Shown here: positions 39,875-49,392 of the stretch, piece after piece
How positions within the stretch are numbered: the stretch's first letter is position 1
Layout: each line of letters opens with the position of its first letter
Program-made: the position numbers and the translations under genes
Notes under the pieces: model-generated
What the model was told of the DNA's origin: nothing
The model's input: the letters and a program-made list of their open reading frames with translations, nothing else
The model's database searches: none
Source of the DNA: Streptomyces sp. SID8374
Lineage (GTDB): Bacteria > Actinomycetota > Actinomycetes > Streptomycetales > Streptomycetaceae
Reading direction: 5' to 3'
Length of the DNA: 64,000 bases
Assembly (NCBI RefSeq): GCF_009865135.1
Contig: NZ_WWGH01000001.1
Coordinates: 3,782,001 to 3,846,000 of the forward strand

Positions 39875-40509
39875 GCGCACGCATCCTCGTCGTGGACAAC
39901 TACGACAGCTTCGTCTTCAACCTCGTCCAGTACCTCTACCAGCTCGGCGCCGAGTGCGAGGTGCTGCGCAACGACGAGGTGACCACCGCCCACGCCCAGG
40001 ACGGCTTCGACGGCGTCCTGCTCTCCCCCGGCCCCGGCACACCGGAGCAGGCCGGGGTCTGCGTCGAGATGGTGCGCCACTGCGCGGACACCGGCGTTCC
40101 GGTCTTCGGCGTCTGCCTGGGGATGCAGTCGATGGCGGTCGCGTACGGCGGGGTCGTCGACCGGGCCCCCGAGCTGCTGCACGGCAAGACCTCGCCCGTG
40201 GACCACGAGGGCAAGGGCGTCTTCGCCGGGCTGCCCTCCCCCTTCACCGCCACCCGCTACCACTCGCTCGCCGCCGAACCGGCCGCGCTGCCCCCGGAGC
40301 TGGAGGTCACGGCCCGCACGGCGGACGGCATCATCATGGGGCTGCGCCACCGGGACCGGGCCGTGGAGGGCGTGCAGTTCCACCCCGAGTCGGTGCTCAC
40401 CGAGTACGGCCACCTGATGCTCGCCAACTGGCTGGAGCAGTGCGGCGACCAGGGGGCCGTGGCGCGGTCGGCGGGTCTCGCGCCGGTGGTGGGCAAGGCC
40501 GCCGCGTGA
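39871..40509 (+). CDS. pabA: Glutamine amidotransferase, aminodeoxychorismate/anthranilate synthase component II
   Basis: A 212-residue class I amidotransferase supplying ammonia for 4-amino-4-deoxychorismate (folate) or anthranilate. It opens ILVVDNYDSFVFNLVQYL, carries LLSPGPGTPEQAG, the nucleophile Cys in GVCLGMQSMA, and the His-Glu pair in GVQFHPESVLTEYG, so the catalytic triad is complete. No component I partner is nearby. It is embedded between sortase genes and overlaps the next sortase by 4 bases (GTGA). Confidence 0.92.
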   Translation: MSARILVVDNYDSFVFNLVQYLYQLGAECEVLRNDEVTTAHAQDGFDGVLLSPGPGTPEQAGVCVEMVRHCADTGVPVFGVCLGMQSMAVAYGGVVDRAPELLHGKTSPVDHEGKGVFAGLPSPFTATRYHSLAAEPAALPPELEVTARTADGIIMGLRHRDRAVEGVQFHPESVLTEYGHLMLANWLEQCGDQGAVARSAGLAPVVGKAAA

Positions 40510-41909
40510 CCGCACCCCGCCCCGAGGACGGCACCGGACCTCAGGGCCCGTACGCGCACGGGGCGTACGGGGCCGACGGGGCGTTCGTCGCGGCGGTGGA
40601 CGGCCTCGCGGACCCGCTCAGCGATCCGCTGCCGGACCCGCTCAAGGACCCCCTGCCGGACCCGCTCCACGATCCGCTGTCCGGGCAGCACGCCTCCCCG
40701 TGGTTCCGGAGCGAGTCCGCCCAGGGGGACGCGGGCGGCGGGCCGTTGGCGTACGGGGGGCCTGAGCAGCCCCAGGGGGCCCCGAGCGAGTGGTACGACC
40801 CCGAGGGGTACCGACGGGACTGGTACGGCTCCCAGCAGGCGCCTGCGCCCTCCCCCGGGCCTTCTCCCGCGCCCGCGCCCGCTCCTGTGTCCGCTCCCGT
40901 TTCCGTGGCGGCCTCCGCCCCGGTGCCTCCGGCCGACGAGACCCTGGGGCTGCGGACGGCGGACACCCGGCGAATAGTGGCGGAGCCGGGCGAAAGACCG
41001 GAGCCGTCCGAGACGTACGAGCCGACCGGACGATTCGAGCCGCCGGAGCCGTACGAGCCGGCTGAACGGCCCGAGCGGTCCGCGCCGGCCGAACCGGTCA
41101 CCGGCGGTCGGGCCGAGCGGCGCAAGGCGGCCAAGGGGCGCGGCCGCCGCCCCGCCCCCACGGCCGCGGCAGCGGGCACCAAGCCCGCCGCCCCCATGTC
41201 CCGGATGGAGGCGCGGCGCGCGGCGAAGGCGGCCAAGGACAGTCCGGCCGTGGTCGCCAGCCGGGCCGTCGGCGAGATCTTCATCTCGCTGGGCGTCCTG
41301 ATGCTGCTGTTCGTCACCTACCAGCTCTGGTGGACCAACGTCCGGGCCGAGCAGATCGCCGGCAAGGAGACGAACAAGATCCAGGAGGAGTGGGCCAAGG
41401 GGGCGGGCAAGCCAGGGGTGTTCGCGCCCGGCCAGGGCTTCGCGATCATGCACATCCCCAAGCTGGACGTCGTCGTCCCGATCGCCGAGGGCATCAACAA
41501 GGAGAAGGTCCTCGACCGGGGCATGCTCGGCCACTACGGCGAGGGCAAGCTGAAGACGGCGATGCCCGAGGACGAGCAGGGCAACTTCGCGGTGGCCGGC
41601 CACCGGAACACCCACGGGGAACCGTTCCGTTACGTCAACAAGCTCAGCCCCGGCGACCCGATCGTCGTCGAGACCCGGGACGCGTACTACACGTACGAGA
41701 TGACCAGCGTCCTGCCGCAGACCTCACCGTCCAACATCTCGGTGATCGAACCGATCCCGGTCGGATCCGGGTTCACCGAGCCGGGCCGGTACATCACGCT
41801 GACCACCTGCACACCGGAGTTCACGAGTACCTACCGGCTGATCGTCTGGGGCAAGATGGTCGACGAACGGCCGCGCAGCGAGGGGAAGCCCAAGGCGCTC
41901 GTGGGCTGA
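40506..41909 (+). CDS. Class E sortase with long proline-rich N-terminus (second of three)
   Basis: A 467-residue sortase. The first 235 residues are disordered: a run of DPL repeats at about 34-60 (DPLSDPLPDPLKDPLPDPL), then proline- and alanine-rich sequence, then a basic stretch. One membrane helix at about 258-276 (GEIFISLGVLMLLFVTYQLW) leads to a sortase domain, with the catalytic His in FAVAGHRNTHGE and the Cys in TLTTCTPEF. GTG 40506 overlaps pabA. By position it may correspond to SrtE1 of S. coelicolor; that identification is from memory. Confidence 0.88.
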   Translation: MTAPRPEDGTGPQGPYAHGAYGADGAFVAAVDGLADPLSDPLPDPLKDPLPDPLHDPLSGQHASPWFRSESAQGDAGGGPLAYGGPEQPQGAPSEWYDPEGYRRDWYGSQQAPAPSPGPSPAPAPAPVSAPVSVAASAPVPPADETLGLRTADTRRIVAEPGERPEPSETYEPTGRFEPPEPYEPAERPERSAPAEPVTGGRAERRKAAKGRGRRPAPTAAAAGTKPAAPMSRMEARRAAKAAKDSPAVVASRAVGEIFISLGVLMLLFVTYQLWWTNVRAEQIAGKETNKIQEEWAKGAGKPGVFAPGQGFAIMHIPKLDVVVPIAEGINKEKVLDRGMLGHYGEGKLKTAMPEDEQGNFAVAGHRNTHGEPFRYVNKLSPGDPIVVETRDAYYTYEMTSVLPQTSPSNISVIEPIPVGSGFTEPGRYITLTTCTPEFTSTYRLIVWGKMVDERPRSEGKPKALVG

Positions 41910-41934
41910 ACATCATCACGACAGGGGCGGTGCG

Positions 41935-42663
41935 GTGGCAGCGAGGACCGAGCACGACGAGCGGACCGACGCGTCCGCGCCTCCCGCACCCCGGCCCGGC
42001 AGGCACCCCATCGCCACGGCCGTCAGCGTCTTCGGCGAGCTCCTGATCACCGCGGGCCTGGTGCTCGCGCTCTTCGTCGCGTACTCCCTGTGGTGGACCA
42101 ACGTGCTCGCCGACCGCGAGGCCGACAAGCAGGGCGACACGGTCCGCAGCAAGTGGGCGGAGGGCCCGGGCGCCCTGGACACCAAGGACGGCATCGGCTT
42201 CCTGCACGTACCCGCCATGAAGAACGGCGAGGTGCTGGTCAAGAAGGGCACCGACCCCAAGACCCTGAACAACGGCATCGCGGGCTACTACACCGACCCG
42301 GTCCCCTCCGCCCTCCCCTGGGACGACCAGGGCAACTTCACGCTGGCCGCCCACCGGGACGGGCACGGCGCCAAGTTCCACAACATCGACAAGCTGAAGA
42401 ACGGTGACGCGGTCGTCTTCGAGACCAAGGACACCTGGTACGTCTACAAGGTCTACAAGTCCCTCCCCGAGACGTCGAAGTTCAACGTCGACGTGATCCA
42501 GCCGGTCCCGGAGGAGTCGGGCGTCAAGAAGCCCGGCCGCTACATCACGCTGACGACCTGCACCCCGGTCTACACGTCGAAGTACCGGTACATCGTCTGG
42601 GGCGAGCTGGAGCGTACGGAGAAGGTCGACAAGGACCGTACGAAGCCGGTGGAGCTCCTCTAG
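41935..42663 (+). CDS. Class E sortase (third of three)
   Basis: A 242-residue sortase with one membrane helix at about 28-52 (VFGELLITAGLVLALFVAYS) and a catalytic domain carrying the histidine in FTLAAHRDGHGA and the cysteine in TLTTCTPVY. The motif order matches the neighbouring sortase, but the N-terminal extension is short. GTG 41935 has AGGGGCGG about 5 bases upstream and lies 25 bases after the preceding stop, so they are co-transcribed. By position it may correspond to SrtE2. It converges on pknB across a shared terminator. Confidence 0.88.
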   Translation: MAARTEHDERTDASAPPAPRPGRHPIATAVSVFGELLITAGLVLALFVAYSLWWTNVLADREADKQGDTVRSKWAEGPGALDTKDGIGFLHVPAMKNGEVLVKKGTDPKTLNNGIAGYYTDPVPSALPWDDQGNFTLAAHRDGHGAKFHNIDKLKNGDAVVFETKDTWYVYKVYKSLPETSKFNVDVIQPVPEESGVKKPGRYITLTTCTPVYTSKYRYIVWGELERTEKVDKDRTKPVELL

Positions 42664-42695
42664 CCCTCCGCTTCATGTGCCCGCCGGTTACGGCG

Positions 42696-42733
42696 AAGGG
42701 CCCCGGTCACCGTGGATGGTGACCGGGGCCCTT
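42696..42733. terminator. Bidirectional terminator between sortase 3 and pknB
   Basis: A 16-base perfect stem (42696-42711 against 42718-42733) with a 6-base loop, between the stops of convergent genes. Confidence 0.85.
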
Positions 42734-42754
42734 CCTCGTACAGCTGTCCAGGCG

Positions 42755-44752
42755 CTACCTGCCGGACGGGCCTCCGAAGATGCCGCCGCCGCCCTGGTCC
42801 CCGCCGCCGCCCGGGGTGGCGATCAGGTTGACCGCCGAGTTCTTGTCGACGGTCTCGCCGACCCCCGGCTGCACGACGACCACCGTGGCGTTGTCGTCCT
42901 GCGAGCCCTGGACGTTGCCGACCTGGAGGCCCGCCTCCTGGAGCTTCGCCTTGGCCTCGCCGAGCTTCATGCCCTGGATCTGCGGGACCTGGGTCTTCTC
43001 GGGCTCCGGCGGCTCCGCCGGGCCCTTGGAGACCTTGAGGACGATCTGCGCGTCCTTGGCGTGCTTGCCGGGCTGCGGGGTCTGGTCGATGACCACGTCC
43101 TTCGGCTCTTCCGAGTCGACGTCGGTGCGCGAGATGTTGGTGAAGCCGATGCCCCGCAGCTGCTGTTCGGCGGCCGCGAAGGTGCGGGTGCGCATGTCGG
43201 GCAGATCCAGGGTCTCCTTCTTGGCGACCGTGATGGTCACCTCGGAGCCGTCCTCCGCCTGCGAACCGCCCTTGGGCTTCTGCTCGATCACCGTGCCCTC
43301 GGTCTTCTCGGACTCGACCGCGGTCACGTTGACCGTGAAGCCCTTGTCCTCCAAGGCCTTGCGGGCGCTGTCCTCGGATTTCTCCAGGACGTCGGGCACC
43401 TCGATCTTCGGCGCGCCGGTGGAGACCTTGACCTCGACGGTCCCGTTCTCCTCCATGGTGCTGCCGTTCGTGGGGGTCTGCGAGCAGATCTTGCCCTTCT
43501 CCTGCTGCTCGCACGGCTCCTCGCCGGCGACCTTGAGGACCACCCCCGCCCGTTCGGCGAGCTGTTCCGCCTCCTTGACGGTGGAGCCGACCATGTTCGG
43601 CACCGGGACCTGGCCGTCGCTGCCGTTGTCGCTGAACACGGCCTTGCCGATCAGGATCGCGCCGACGAGCACCAGGATGCCCGCGATGACCAGCAGGATC
43701 GTCGAGAGGTTGCTCTTCTTCTGCGGCTGGCGCCGGCGGCCCGCCCGGTCGTCGTAGCCGTAGCCGCCGTCGTCCGGGTTGACCGGGGGCAGCATCGACG
43801 TGGGCGCGTTGTTCGGGTCGGTCGGGCGCAGGGCGGTGGTGGGCTGGTCGGCGTTGTAGCCGTCGTAGCCCCCGTACCCCACGGCACCCATCGCCGCCGC
43901 GGCCGCGACCGGCCGGCCGTCGAGGCAGGCCTCGATGTCGGCCCGCATCTCGTCGGCGGACTGGTAGCGGTAGTCCGGGTCCTTGGTGAGCGCCTTCAGC
44001 ACGATCGCGTCCATCTCGGGCGTGATCTCCGGGTCGAAGGTGCTCGGCGGCTGCGGCTCCTCGCGCACGTGCTGGTAGGCCACGGCGACGGGCGAGTCCC
44101 CGACGAACGGGGGCCGGACCGCGAGCAGCTCGTAGAGCAGGCAGCCGGTGGAGTACAGGTCGGAGCGCGCGTCGACCTGCTCGCCCTTGGCCTGCTCCGG
44201 GGAGAGGTACTGGGCGGTGCCGATGACCGCGGCGGTCTGCGTCATGGTCATGCCGGAGTCGCCCATGGCGCGGGCGATGCCGAAGTCCATGACCTTGACC
44301 TGGCCGGTGCGCGTCAGCATGACGTTGGCCGGCTTGATGTCACGGTGGACGATCTGGGCGCGGTGCGAGTATTCGAGCGCCTGGAGGATGCCGACGGTCA
44401 TCTCCAGCGTCCGCTCGGGCAGCAGCCGGCGCCCGGAGTGCAGCAGCTCCCGCAGGGTCGACCCGTCGACGTACTCCATCACGATGTACGGGATGGAGAC
44501 CCCGTCGACGTAGTCCTCGCCGGTGTCGTAGACGGCGACGATCGCGGGGTGGTTGAGCGAGGCGGCCGACTGGGCCTCACGGCGGAACCGGGCCTGGAAG
44601 GACGGGTCACGGGCCAGGTCGGCCCGGAGCGTCTTCACAGCTACGGTGCGGCCGAGCCGGGTGTCGTGGGCGAGGTAGACCTCGGCCATGCCACCACGGC
44701 CGAGCACCGAGCCCAGCTCGTACCGGCCGCCGAGGCGACGCGGCTCTTCCAT
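42755..44752 (-). CDS. pknB: PASTA-domain Ser/Thr protein kinase PknB
   Basis: A 665-residue receptor kinase that senses peptidoglycan fragments or lipid II and controls growth. The kinase domain is at about 11-275: LGRGGMAEVY, K40 in VAVKTL, HRDIKPAN with D138, DFG (MDFGIARA) and activation-loop threonines (MTMTQTAAVIGTAQYLSPEQ). One helix lies at about 350-370 (LSTILLVIAGILVLVGAILI). Four PASTA repeats follow outside, starting with PVPNMVGSTVKEAEQLAERA. ATG 44752 has GGAGAGGG upstream. It is the last gene of the fhaA-fhaB-pstP-rodA-pbpA-pknB order. Confidence 0.95.
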   Translation of the reverse strand: MEEPRRLGGRYELGSVLGRGGMAEVYLAHDTRLGRTVAVKTLRADLARDPSFQARFRREAQSAASLNHPAIVAVYDTGEDYVDGVSIPYIVMEYVDGSTLRELLHSGRRLLPERTLEMTVGILQALEYSHRAQIVHRDIKPANVMLTRTGQVKVMDFGIARAMGDSGMTMTQTAAVIGTAQYLSPEQAKGEQVDARSDLYSTGCLLYELLAVRPPFVGDSPVAVAYQHVREEPQPPSTFDPEITPEMDAIVLKALTKDPDYRYQSADEMRADIEACLDGRPVAAAAAMGAVGYGGYDGYNADQPTTALRPTDPNNAPTSMLPPVNPDDGGYGYDDRAGRRRQPQKKSNLSTILLVIAGILVLVGAILIGKAVFSDNGSDGQVPVPNMVGSTVKEAEQLAERAGVVLKVAGEEPCEQQEKGKICSQTPTNGSTMEENGTVEVKVSTGAPKIEVPDVLEKSEDSARKALEDKGFTVNVTAVESEKTEGTVIEQKPKGGSQAEDGSEVTITVAKKETLDLPDMRTRTFAAAEQQLRGIGFTNISRTDVDSEEPKDVVIDQTPQPGKHAKDAQIVLKVSKGPAEPPEPEKTQVPQIQGMKLGEAKAKLQEAGLQVGNVQGSQDDNATVVVVQPGVGETVDKNSAVNLIATPGGGGDQGGGGIFGGPSGR

Positions 44753-44925
44753 AACTGTTCCAGCCCTCTCCGTCAGTCCTGACCGCACCCGTGTGTGTGG
44801 TCCGGCGGTGCGCTGTTCGCGCATACGCTACCGGGCACGCGGCAGGTGATCAGCCCGCACCCGGCAAGCCGATATCCGACCGGTATGCGATGTCCGGTAT
44901 GGACGGGCGGCCGCCGTGACGGGTC

Positions 44926-46383
44926 TCACTGCTTGCTGTCGATGACCGCCTTCATCACGTCGCGCGCGATCGGGGCGGCCAGTCCGCCACCGGAGATGTC
45001 GTCCCGGTTGGCGTTGCCGTCCTCGACCACGACGGCGACGGCGACCGGGGAGCCGTTGTCGGTCTTCGCGTACGAGATGAACCAGGCGTACGGCTTCTCG
45101 CTGTTGTTCAGGCCGTGCTGGGCGGTACCGGTCTTGCCGCCCACTGTGACGCCGGGGATCTGTGCCCTGGTTCCCGTACCGTCCTTGACGACGGTCTCCA
45201 TCATCTGCTGGACCTTCTGGGCGTTCTCGCCGGACAGCGCCCGGCTCAGCTCCTCGGGTTCGGCGGTGTAGATGTCGTCCAGGTTGGGCGCCTGGCGCTT
45301 GGCGACCATGTACGGCTGCATCAGCTTGCCGTCGTTGGCGATGGCGGAGGCCACCATGGCCATCTGGAGCGGGGTGGTCCGGTTGGACGCCTGGCCGATA
45401 CCGGCCATCGCGTTCTGCGGCTTGTTGTCCTCGGGGTAGATGCTCGCGTCGGCGCGGACGGGCGTGAAGACTTCCTTGTTGAAGCCGAACTTGTCCGTCT
45501 GCTCGATCATCTTCTTGTTGCCGAGGTCGTCGCTCATCTTCCCGAAGACGGTGTTGCACGACCAGCGCAGGGCCTCGCGCAACGAGGCGTTCTCGCAGGG
45601 GATGTTGCCCTCGTTCTGCAACGGAACGGTGGTTTGCGGCAGCGTCCAGGGCAGCGGCGAGTCCGTCTTGGCGTCGATGTCGTCGTAGAGCCCGTTCTCC
45701 AGGGCGGCGGCGGCGGTGACGACCTTGAAGGTGGAGCCGGGCGGGTAGGTCTCGCGCAATGCCCGGTTGAGCATCGGCTTGTCCTTGTCCTTCAGGAGCT
45801 TTTCCCGCGCCTCGGAGTCCTTGTTGGAGTTGCCCGCGAAGACCGAGGGGTCGTACGAGGGGGTGCTCGCCAGCGCGAGGATGGCGCCGGTCTGCGGGTC
45901 GAGGGCGACGACGGCGCCCTTCTTGTCCCCGAGCCCCTTGAACGCGGCCTTCTGGGCGGCCCCGTTGAGCGTGGTCACGACGTTGCCGCCCTGCTTCTTC
46001 TCCCCGGTGAACATCCCCAGGGTGCGGTTGAAGAAGAGCTGGTCGCTGTTGCCGGTGAGGATGCCGTCCTCGAGGTTCTCCAGCTGCGAGGAGTCGAAGG
46101 CCTGCGAGGAGTAGCCGGTCACGGGGGCCCACAGGGGCCCGTCCTTCCAGACCCGCTTGTACTTGAAGTCGCTGCCGTTGGTCTCGACGGACCCGGTGAC
46201 GGCCTTGCCGTCGACGATGATGTTGCCGCGCTCGTGGGCGTACCTCTCGATGCGGATGCGGCGGTTCTCGTCGCGGGTGTTGAGCTCGTCGGCGCGGACG
46301 TACTGCAGATAGTTGGTCCGCACCATCAGCGCCAGCATGAGGATGCCGCAGAAGATGGCGATCCGGCGCAGGGGCTTGTTCAC
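44926..46383 (-). CDS. pbpA: Class B penicillin-binding protein (PbpA)
   Basis: A 485-residue peptidoglycan transpeptidase. N-terminal anchor at about 8-24 (IAIFCGILMLALMV), a dimerisation domain to about 150, then the transpeptidase domain with the active-site serine in GSTFK, the SxN motif in WSCN and KTG in VGGKTGTAQ. GTG 46383 overlaps the rodA stop by 4 bases (GTGA). RodA polymerises glycan and PbpA cross-links it; the pair sits upstream of pknB in most actinobacteria. About 170 bases separate it from pknB. Confidence 0.95.
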   Translation of the reverse strand: MNKPLRRIAIFCGILMLALMVRTNYLQYVRADELNTRDENRRIRIERYAHERGNIIVDGKAVTGSVETNGSDFKYKRVWKDGPLWAPVTGYSSQAFDSSQLENLEDGILTGNSDQLFFNRTLGMFTGEKKQGGNVVTTLNGAAQKAAFKGLGDKKGAVVALDPQTGAILALASTPSYDPSVFAGNSNKDSEAREKLLKDKDKPMLNRALRETYPPGSTFKVVTAAAALENGLYDDIDAKTDSPLPWTLPQTTVPLQNEGNIPCENASLREALRWSCNTVFGKMSDDLGNKKMIEQTDKFGFNKEVFTPVRADASIYPEDNKPQNAMAGIGQASNRTTPLQMAMVASAIANDGKLMQPYMVAKRQAPNLDDIYTAEPEELSRALSGENAQKVQQMMETVVKDGTGTRAQIPGVTVGGKTGTAQHGLNNSEKPYAWFISYAKTDNGSPVAVAVVVEDGNANRDDISGGGLAAPIARDVMKAVIDSKQ

Positions 46384-47789
46384 GGTCGGACCACCTGGGT
46401 CATCTCGGCGTCGGTGGACGGTGAGGGCGTGGGGGCGGGCCGCCGGGCGGTGTCGCTGATGCGGATGAGGATGGCGATCAGCGCCCAGTTGGCGAGCACG
46501 GACGAACCACCGTACGCGAGGAACGGCATGGTCATACCGCTGAGCGGGATGAGGCCCATCACGCCGCCGGCGACCACGAAGATCTGGATGGCGAACGCCC
46601 CGGAGAGGCCGATGGCGAGCAGCTTGCCGAAGGGGTCACGGGCGGCCAGCGACGTACGGACGCCCCGTTCGACGATCAGGGCGTAGACCAGCAGGACGGC
46701 CATCATCCCGGCCAGTCCCAGCTCCTCGCCGACCGTGGAGAGGATGAAGTCGGCGTTGGCGGCGAACATGATCAGGTCGGAGTGGCCCTGTCCGAGGCCG
46801 GTGCCGAGCGTGCCGCCCGAGGCGAAGGCCATGAGGGACTGGCCGAGCTGGTCGCTCTGCGCCCAGGTCTCCGCGGAGAAGGGGTCGAGCCAGGCGCTCA
46901 CACGCTGCTGCACGTGCGACTCGAAGGAGGCCACACCGACCGCGCCGACCGCCGACATCAGCAGACCGAAGACGATCCAGCTGGTGCGCTCCGTGGCGAC
47001 GTAGAGCATCACCACGAACATGCCGAAGAAGAGGAGCGAGGTACCGAGGTCGGTCTCGAAGACCAGGATCAGGATCGACAGCGCCCAGATCGTGATGATC
47101 GGTCCGAGGTCGCGGCCACGCGGCAGGTAGATCCCCATGAAGCGGCGGCTGGCCAGCGCCAGTGCGTCCCGCTTCACCATGAGATAGCCGGAGAAGAAGA
47201 CCGCGATGAGGATCTTGGCGAACTCACCCGGCTGGATGGAGAAGGGGCCCAGGCTGATCCAGATCTTCGCGCCGTTCACGGCGGGGAAGAACATGGGGAT
47301 GATCAGGAGGATGAGCGCGGCCACCATGGAGATGTAGGTGTAGCGCTGGAGGATGCGGTGGTCCTTGAGGATCATCAGCACGGCGACGAAAAAGGCGACG
47401 CCGATCGCCGAGTACAGCAGCTGCTTGGGTGCGTCGGGGCTGTACGCCCCGTACAGCTGCTCCGCCCGCTGGATCAGCCGCGGCGACTGGTCCAGCCGCC
47501 AGATCAGCACCAGGCCCAGCCCGTTGAGCAGAGTCGCGAGCGGCAGCAGCAGCGGGTCCGCGTACGGCGCGAACTTGCGCACCACGAGGTGGGCCACGCC
47601 GCCGAGCAGGATGAGCCCGGCGCCGTAGCCGAACATGCCCGACGGCAGTGAACCGTCCAGCGCGAGGCCGACGTTGGCGTAGGCGAAGACCGAGATGGCG
47701 ATGGCGAAAACCAGCATCATCAGCTCGGTGTTGCGGCGGCTCGGTGCGTCGATCGCGCCGATGGTGGTCGTGTTGGTGACAACGCTCAT
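46380..47789 (-). CDS. rodA: SEDS-family peptidoglycan polymerase RodA
   Basis: A 469-residue polytopic membrane protein of the RodA/FtsW/SpoVE family with about 11-12 helices. Conserved stretches include KIWISLGPFSIQPGEFAKIL and SDFILS-type loop sequence (FAANADFILSTVGEELGLAG), then GLIPLSGMTMPFLAYGGSSV, which are SEDS hallmarks. It builds glycan strands with PbpA. ATG 47789 follows the phosphatase gene by 22 bases. The RodA name is chosen from operon context; FtsW lies elsewhere in the division cluster. Confidence 0.92.
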   Translation of the reverse strand: MSVVTNTTTIGAIDAPSRRNTELMMLVFAIAISVFAYANVGLALDGSLPSGMFGYGAGLILLGGVAHLVVRKFAPYADPLLLPLATLLNGLGLVLIWRLDQSPRLIQRAEQLYGAYSPDAPKQLLYSAIGVAFFVAVLMILKDHRILQRYTYISMVAALILLIIPMFFPAVNGAKIWISLGPFSIQPGEFAKILIAVFFSGYLMVKRDALALASRRFMGIYLPRGRDLGPIITIWALSILILVFETDLGTSLLFFGMFVVMLYVATERTSWIVFGLLMSAVGAVGVASFESHVQQRVSAWLDPFSAETWAQSDQLGQSLMAFASGGTLGTGLGQGHSDLIMFAANADFILSTVGEELGLAGMMAVLLVYALIVERGVRTSLAARDPFGKLLAIGLSGAFAIQIFVVAGGVMGLIPLSGMTMPFLAYGGSSVLANWALIAILIRISDTARRPAPTPSPSTDAEMTQVVRP

Positions 47790-47811
47790 GGTGCTGAAGG
47801 CCCCCTACGGC

Positions 47812-49257
47812 TTACTGCTTACCGCACTGCGGGACCAGCTTCTTCTCTTCCTCCGAGAGGCTGGGGCCGGGAGTGGGAGTCGCGGTGTTCGGCTTGGTCC
47901 CCGTCGCGGGGGGAGTGGCGGAAGTCTCGGCCTCGGCCGCGCGGCGCTGCGCGTCCTTCTTGCAGGCGGATGCCTGGGCGGCCAGCTCGTCGACCTTCTG
48001 GCGGGCGTCGGTGATGTTGCCCTCGGCGATCGTCGCCTCGACCTGCTTGCGCTGGTACGGCGGCAGGTACTTGAGCTCGATCTCCGGGTGGTTCTTCTCG
48101 ACCTTGGAGAGCGAGATCCAGGCGAGGTCCTGGCTGATGCCCCGGAACAGCGCCACGTTCTCGTTCTGCGCGCCGACGTAGAACTGGGTCTGCGTCCAGC
48201 GGTAGCCGCCGTAGAGGCCGCCGCCGATCACGGCCAGGGCCAGCACGGTGAAGACGGAACGCTTGAGCCACTTGCGGCCGCCGCGCGGCTTGGTGAGGTC
48301 GTCGTCCGTGTAGGAGTCGTACGAGCCGTCCGGCATGGCGCCGTAACCGGAGTCACCGCTGCCGGGCGGGCCGAAGCCGCCCGAGGGGGGCGGTACGGGG
48401 CGGCCGAGGCCGGCCGCGCGTCCGGCGGGGGTCTGCATAGCCCCGCCGTCGCTCAGCTGGGCCGCCTGGTTCTCCGCGACCGCGCCGACGACGACCGGGG
48501 TGTCGTTGAGCCGGCCGGCCAGGGTGTCGTTGTTGTCGACGTCCAGGACGTCGGCCACGATGCACGTGATGTTGTCGGGGCCGCCGCCACGCAGGGCGAG
48601 CTGGATCAGCTCCTGGATGGTCTCCTGCGGGCCCTGGTAGCTGGCCAGGGTCTCTTCCATCGTCTGGTGCGAGACCACGCCGGAGAGGCCGTCGGAGCAG
48701 ATCAGGTAGCGGTCACCGGCGCGGACCTCGCGGATGGAGAGGTCCGGCTCCACGTGGTCGCCGCTGCCCAGCGCCCGCATCAGCAGGGAGCGCTGCGGGT
48801 GGGTGGTGGCCTCTTCCTCGGTGATGCGGCCCTCGTCGACGAGGCGCTGCACCCAGGTGTGGTCCTGGGTGATCTGCGTCAGGACGCCGTCGCGCAGCAG
48901 ATACGCGCGGGAGTCGCCGACGTGCACCAGGCCGAGCCGCTGGCCGGTCCAGAGCAGGGCGGTGAGCGTGGTGCCCATGCCCTCCAGCTGGGGGTCCTCC
49001 TCGACCATGACGCGCAGCTGGTCGTTGGCCTGCTGCACCGCCGTGGCCAGGGAGGTCAGGATGTCCGAACCCGGTACGTCGTCGTCGAGTTGGACGAGCG
49101 TGGAGATCACCTCGGAGCTGGCGACCTCACCGGCCGCCTGGCCGCCCATGCCGTCGGCGATGGCGAGCAGGCGCGGGCCGGCATAGCCGGAGTCCTCGTT
49201 CCCCTCCCGGATCATGCCTTTGTGCGATCCGGCGGCGAAGCGCAGGGACAGACTCAT
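47812..49257 (-). CDS. pstP: PP2C-family Ser/Thr phosphatase PstP
   Basis: A 481-residue membrane phosphatase that removes phosphates placed by PknB-type kinases. The PP2C domain at about 1-240 has SHKGMIREGNEDSGY, ADGMGGQAAGEVAS, VGDSRAYLLRDG and ICSDGLSGVV, all metal-binding aspartates present. One helix near 320 (FTVLALAVIGGGLYGGYRW) is followed by an extracytoplasmic domain. ATG 49257 is chosen; a GTG at 49317 would add 20 residues. It sits between fhaB and rodA. Confidence 0.93.
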   Translation of the reverse strand: MSLSLRFAAGSHKGMIREGNEDSGYAGPRLLAIADGMGGQAAGEVASSEVISTLVQLDDDVPGSDILTSLATAVQQANDQLRVMVEEDPQLEGMGTTLTALLWTGQRLGLVHVGDSRAYLLRDGVLTQITQDHTWVQRLVDEGRITEEEATTHPQRSLLMRALGSGDHVEPDLSIREVRAGDRYLICSDGLSGVVSHQTMEETLASYQGPQETIQELIQLALRGGGPDNITCIVADVLDVDNNDTLAGRLNDTPVVVGAVAENQAAQLSDGGAMQTPAGRAAGLGRPVPPPSGGFGPPGSGDSGYGAMPDGSYDSYTDDDLTKPRGGRKWLKRSVFTVLALAVIGGGLYGGYRWTQTQFYVGAQNENVALFRGISQDLAWISLSKVEKNHPEIELKYLPPYQRKQVEATIAEGNITDARQKVDELAAQASACKKDAQRRAAEAETSATPPATGTKPNTATPTPGPSLSEEEKKLVPQCGKQ

Positions 49258-49392
49258 GCGCACCTGCCCCGTCGACGCCGCCTCGGGGTACAGCCTGTCT
49301 CGAGCCACACTGCCCACCCTCCGGTCGGGAACCGGGCAGCGTCCGTCGTCGGGGCCGCCGCGGCTCGCTCGCTCCGCTCGCTCATTGTCGTA

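Noticed and set aside
45115..46686. 523-codon plus-strand frame opposite pbpA and rodA
   Set aside because: Antisense to two well-supported membrane and cell-wall genes; no motif and no start signal.
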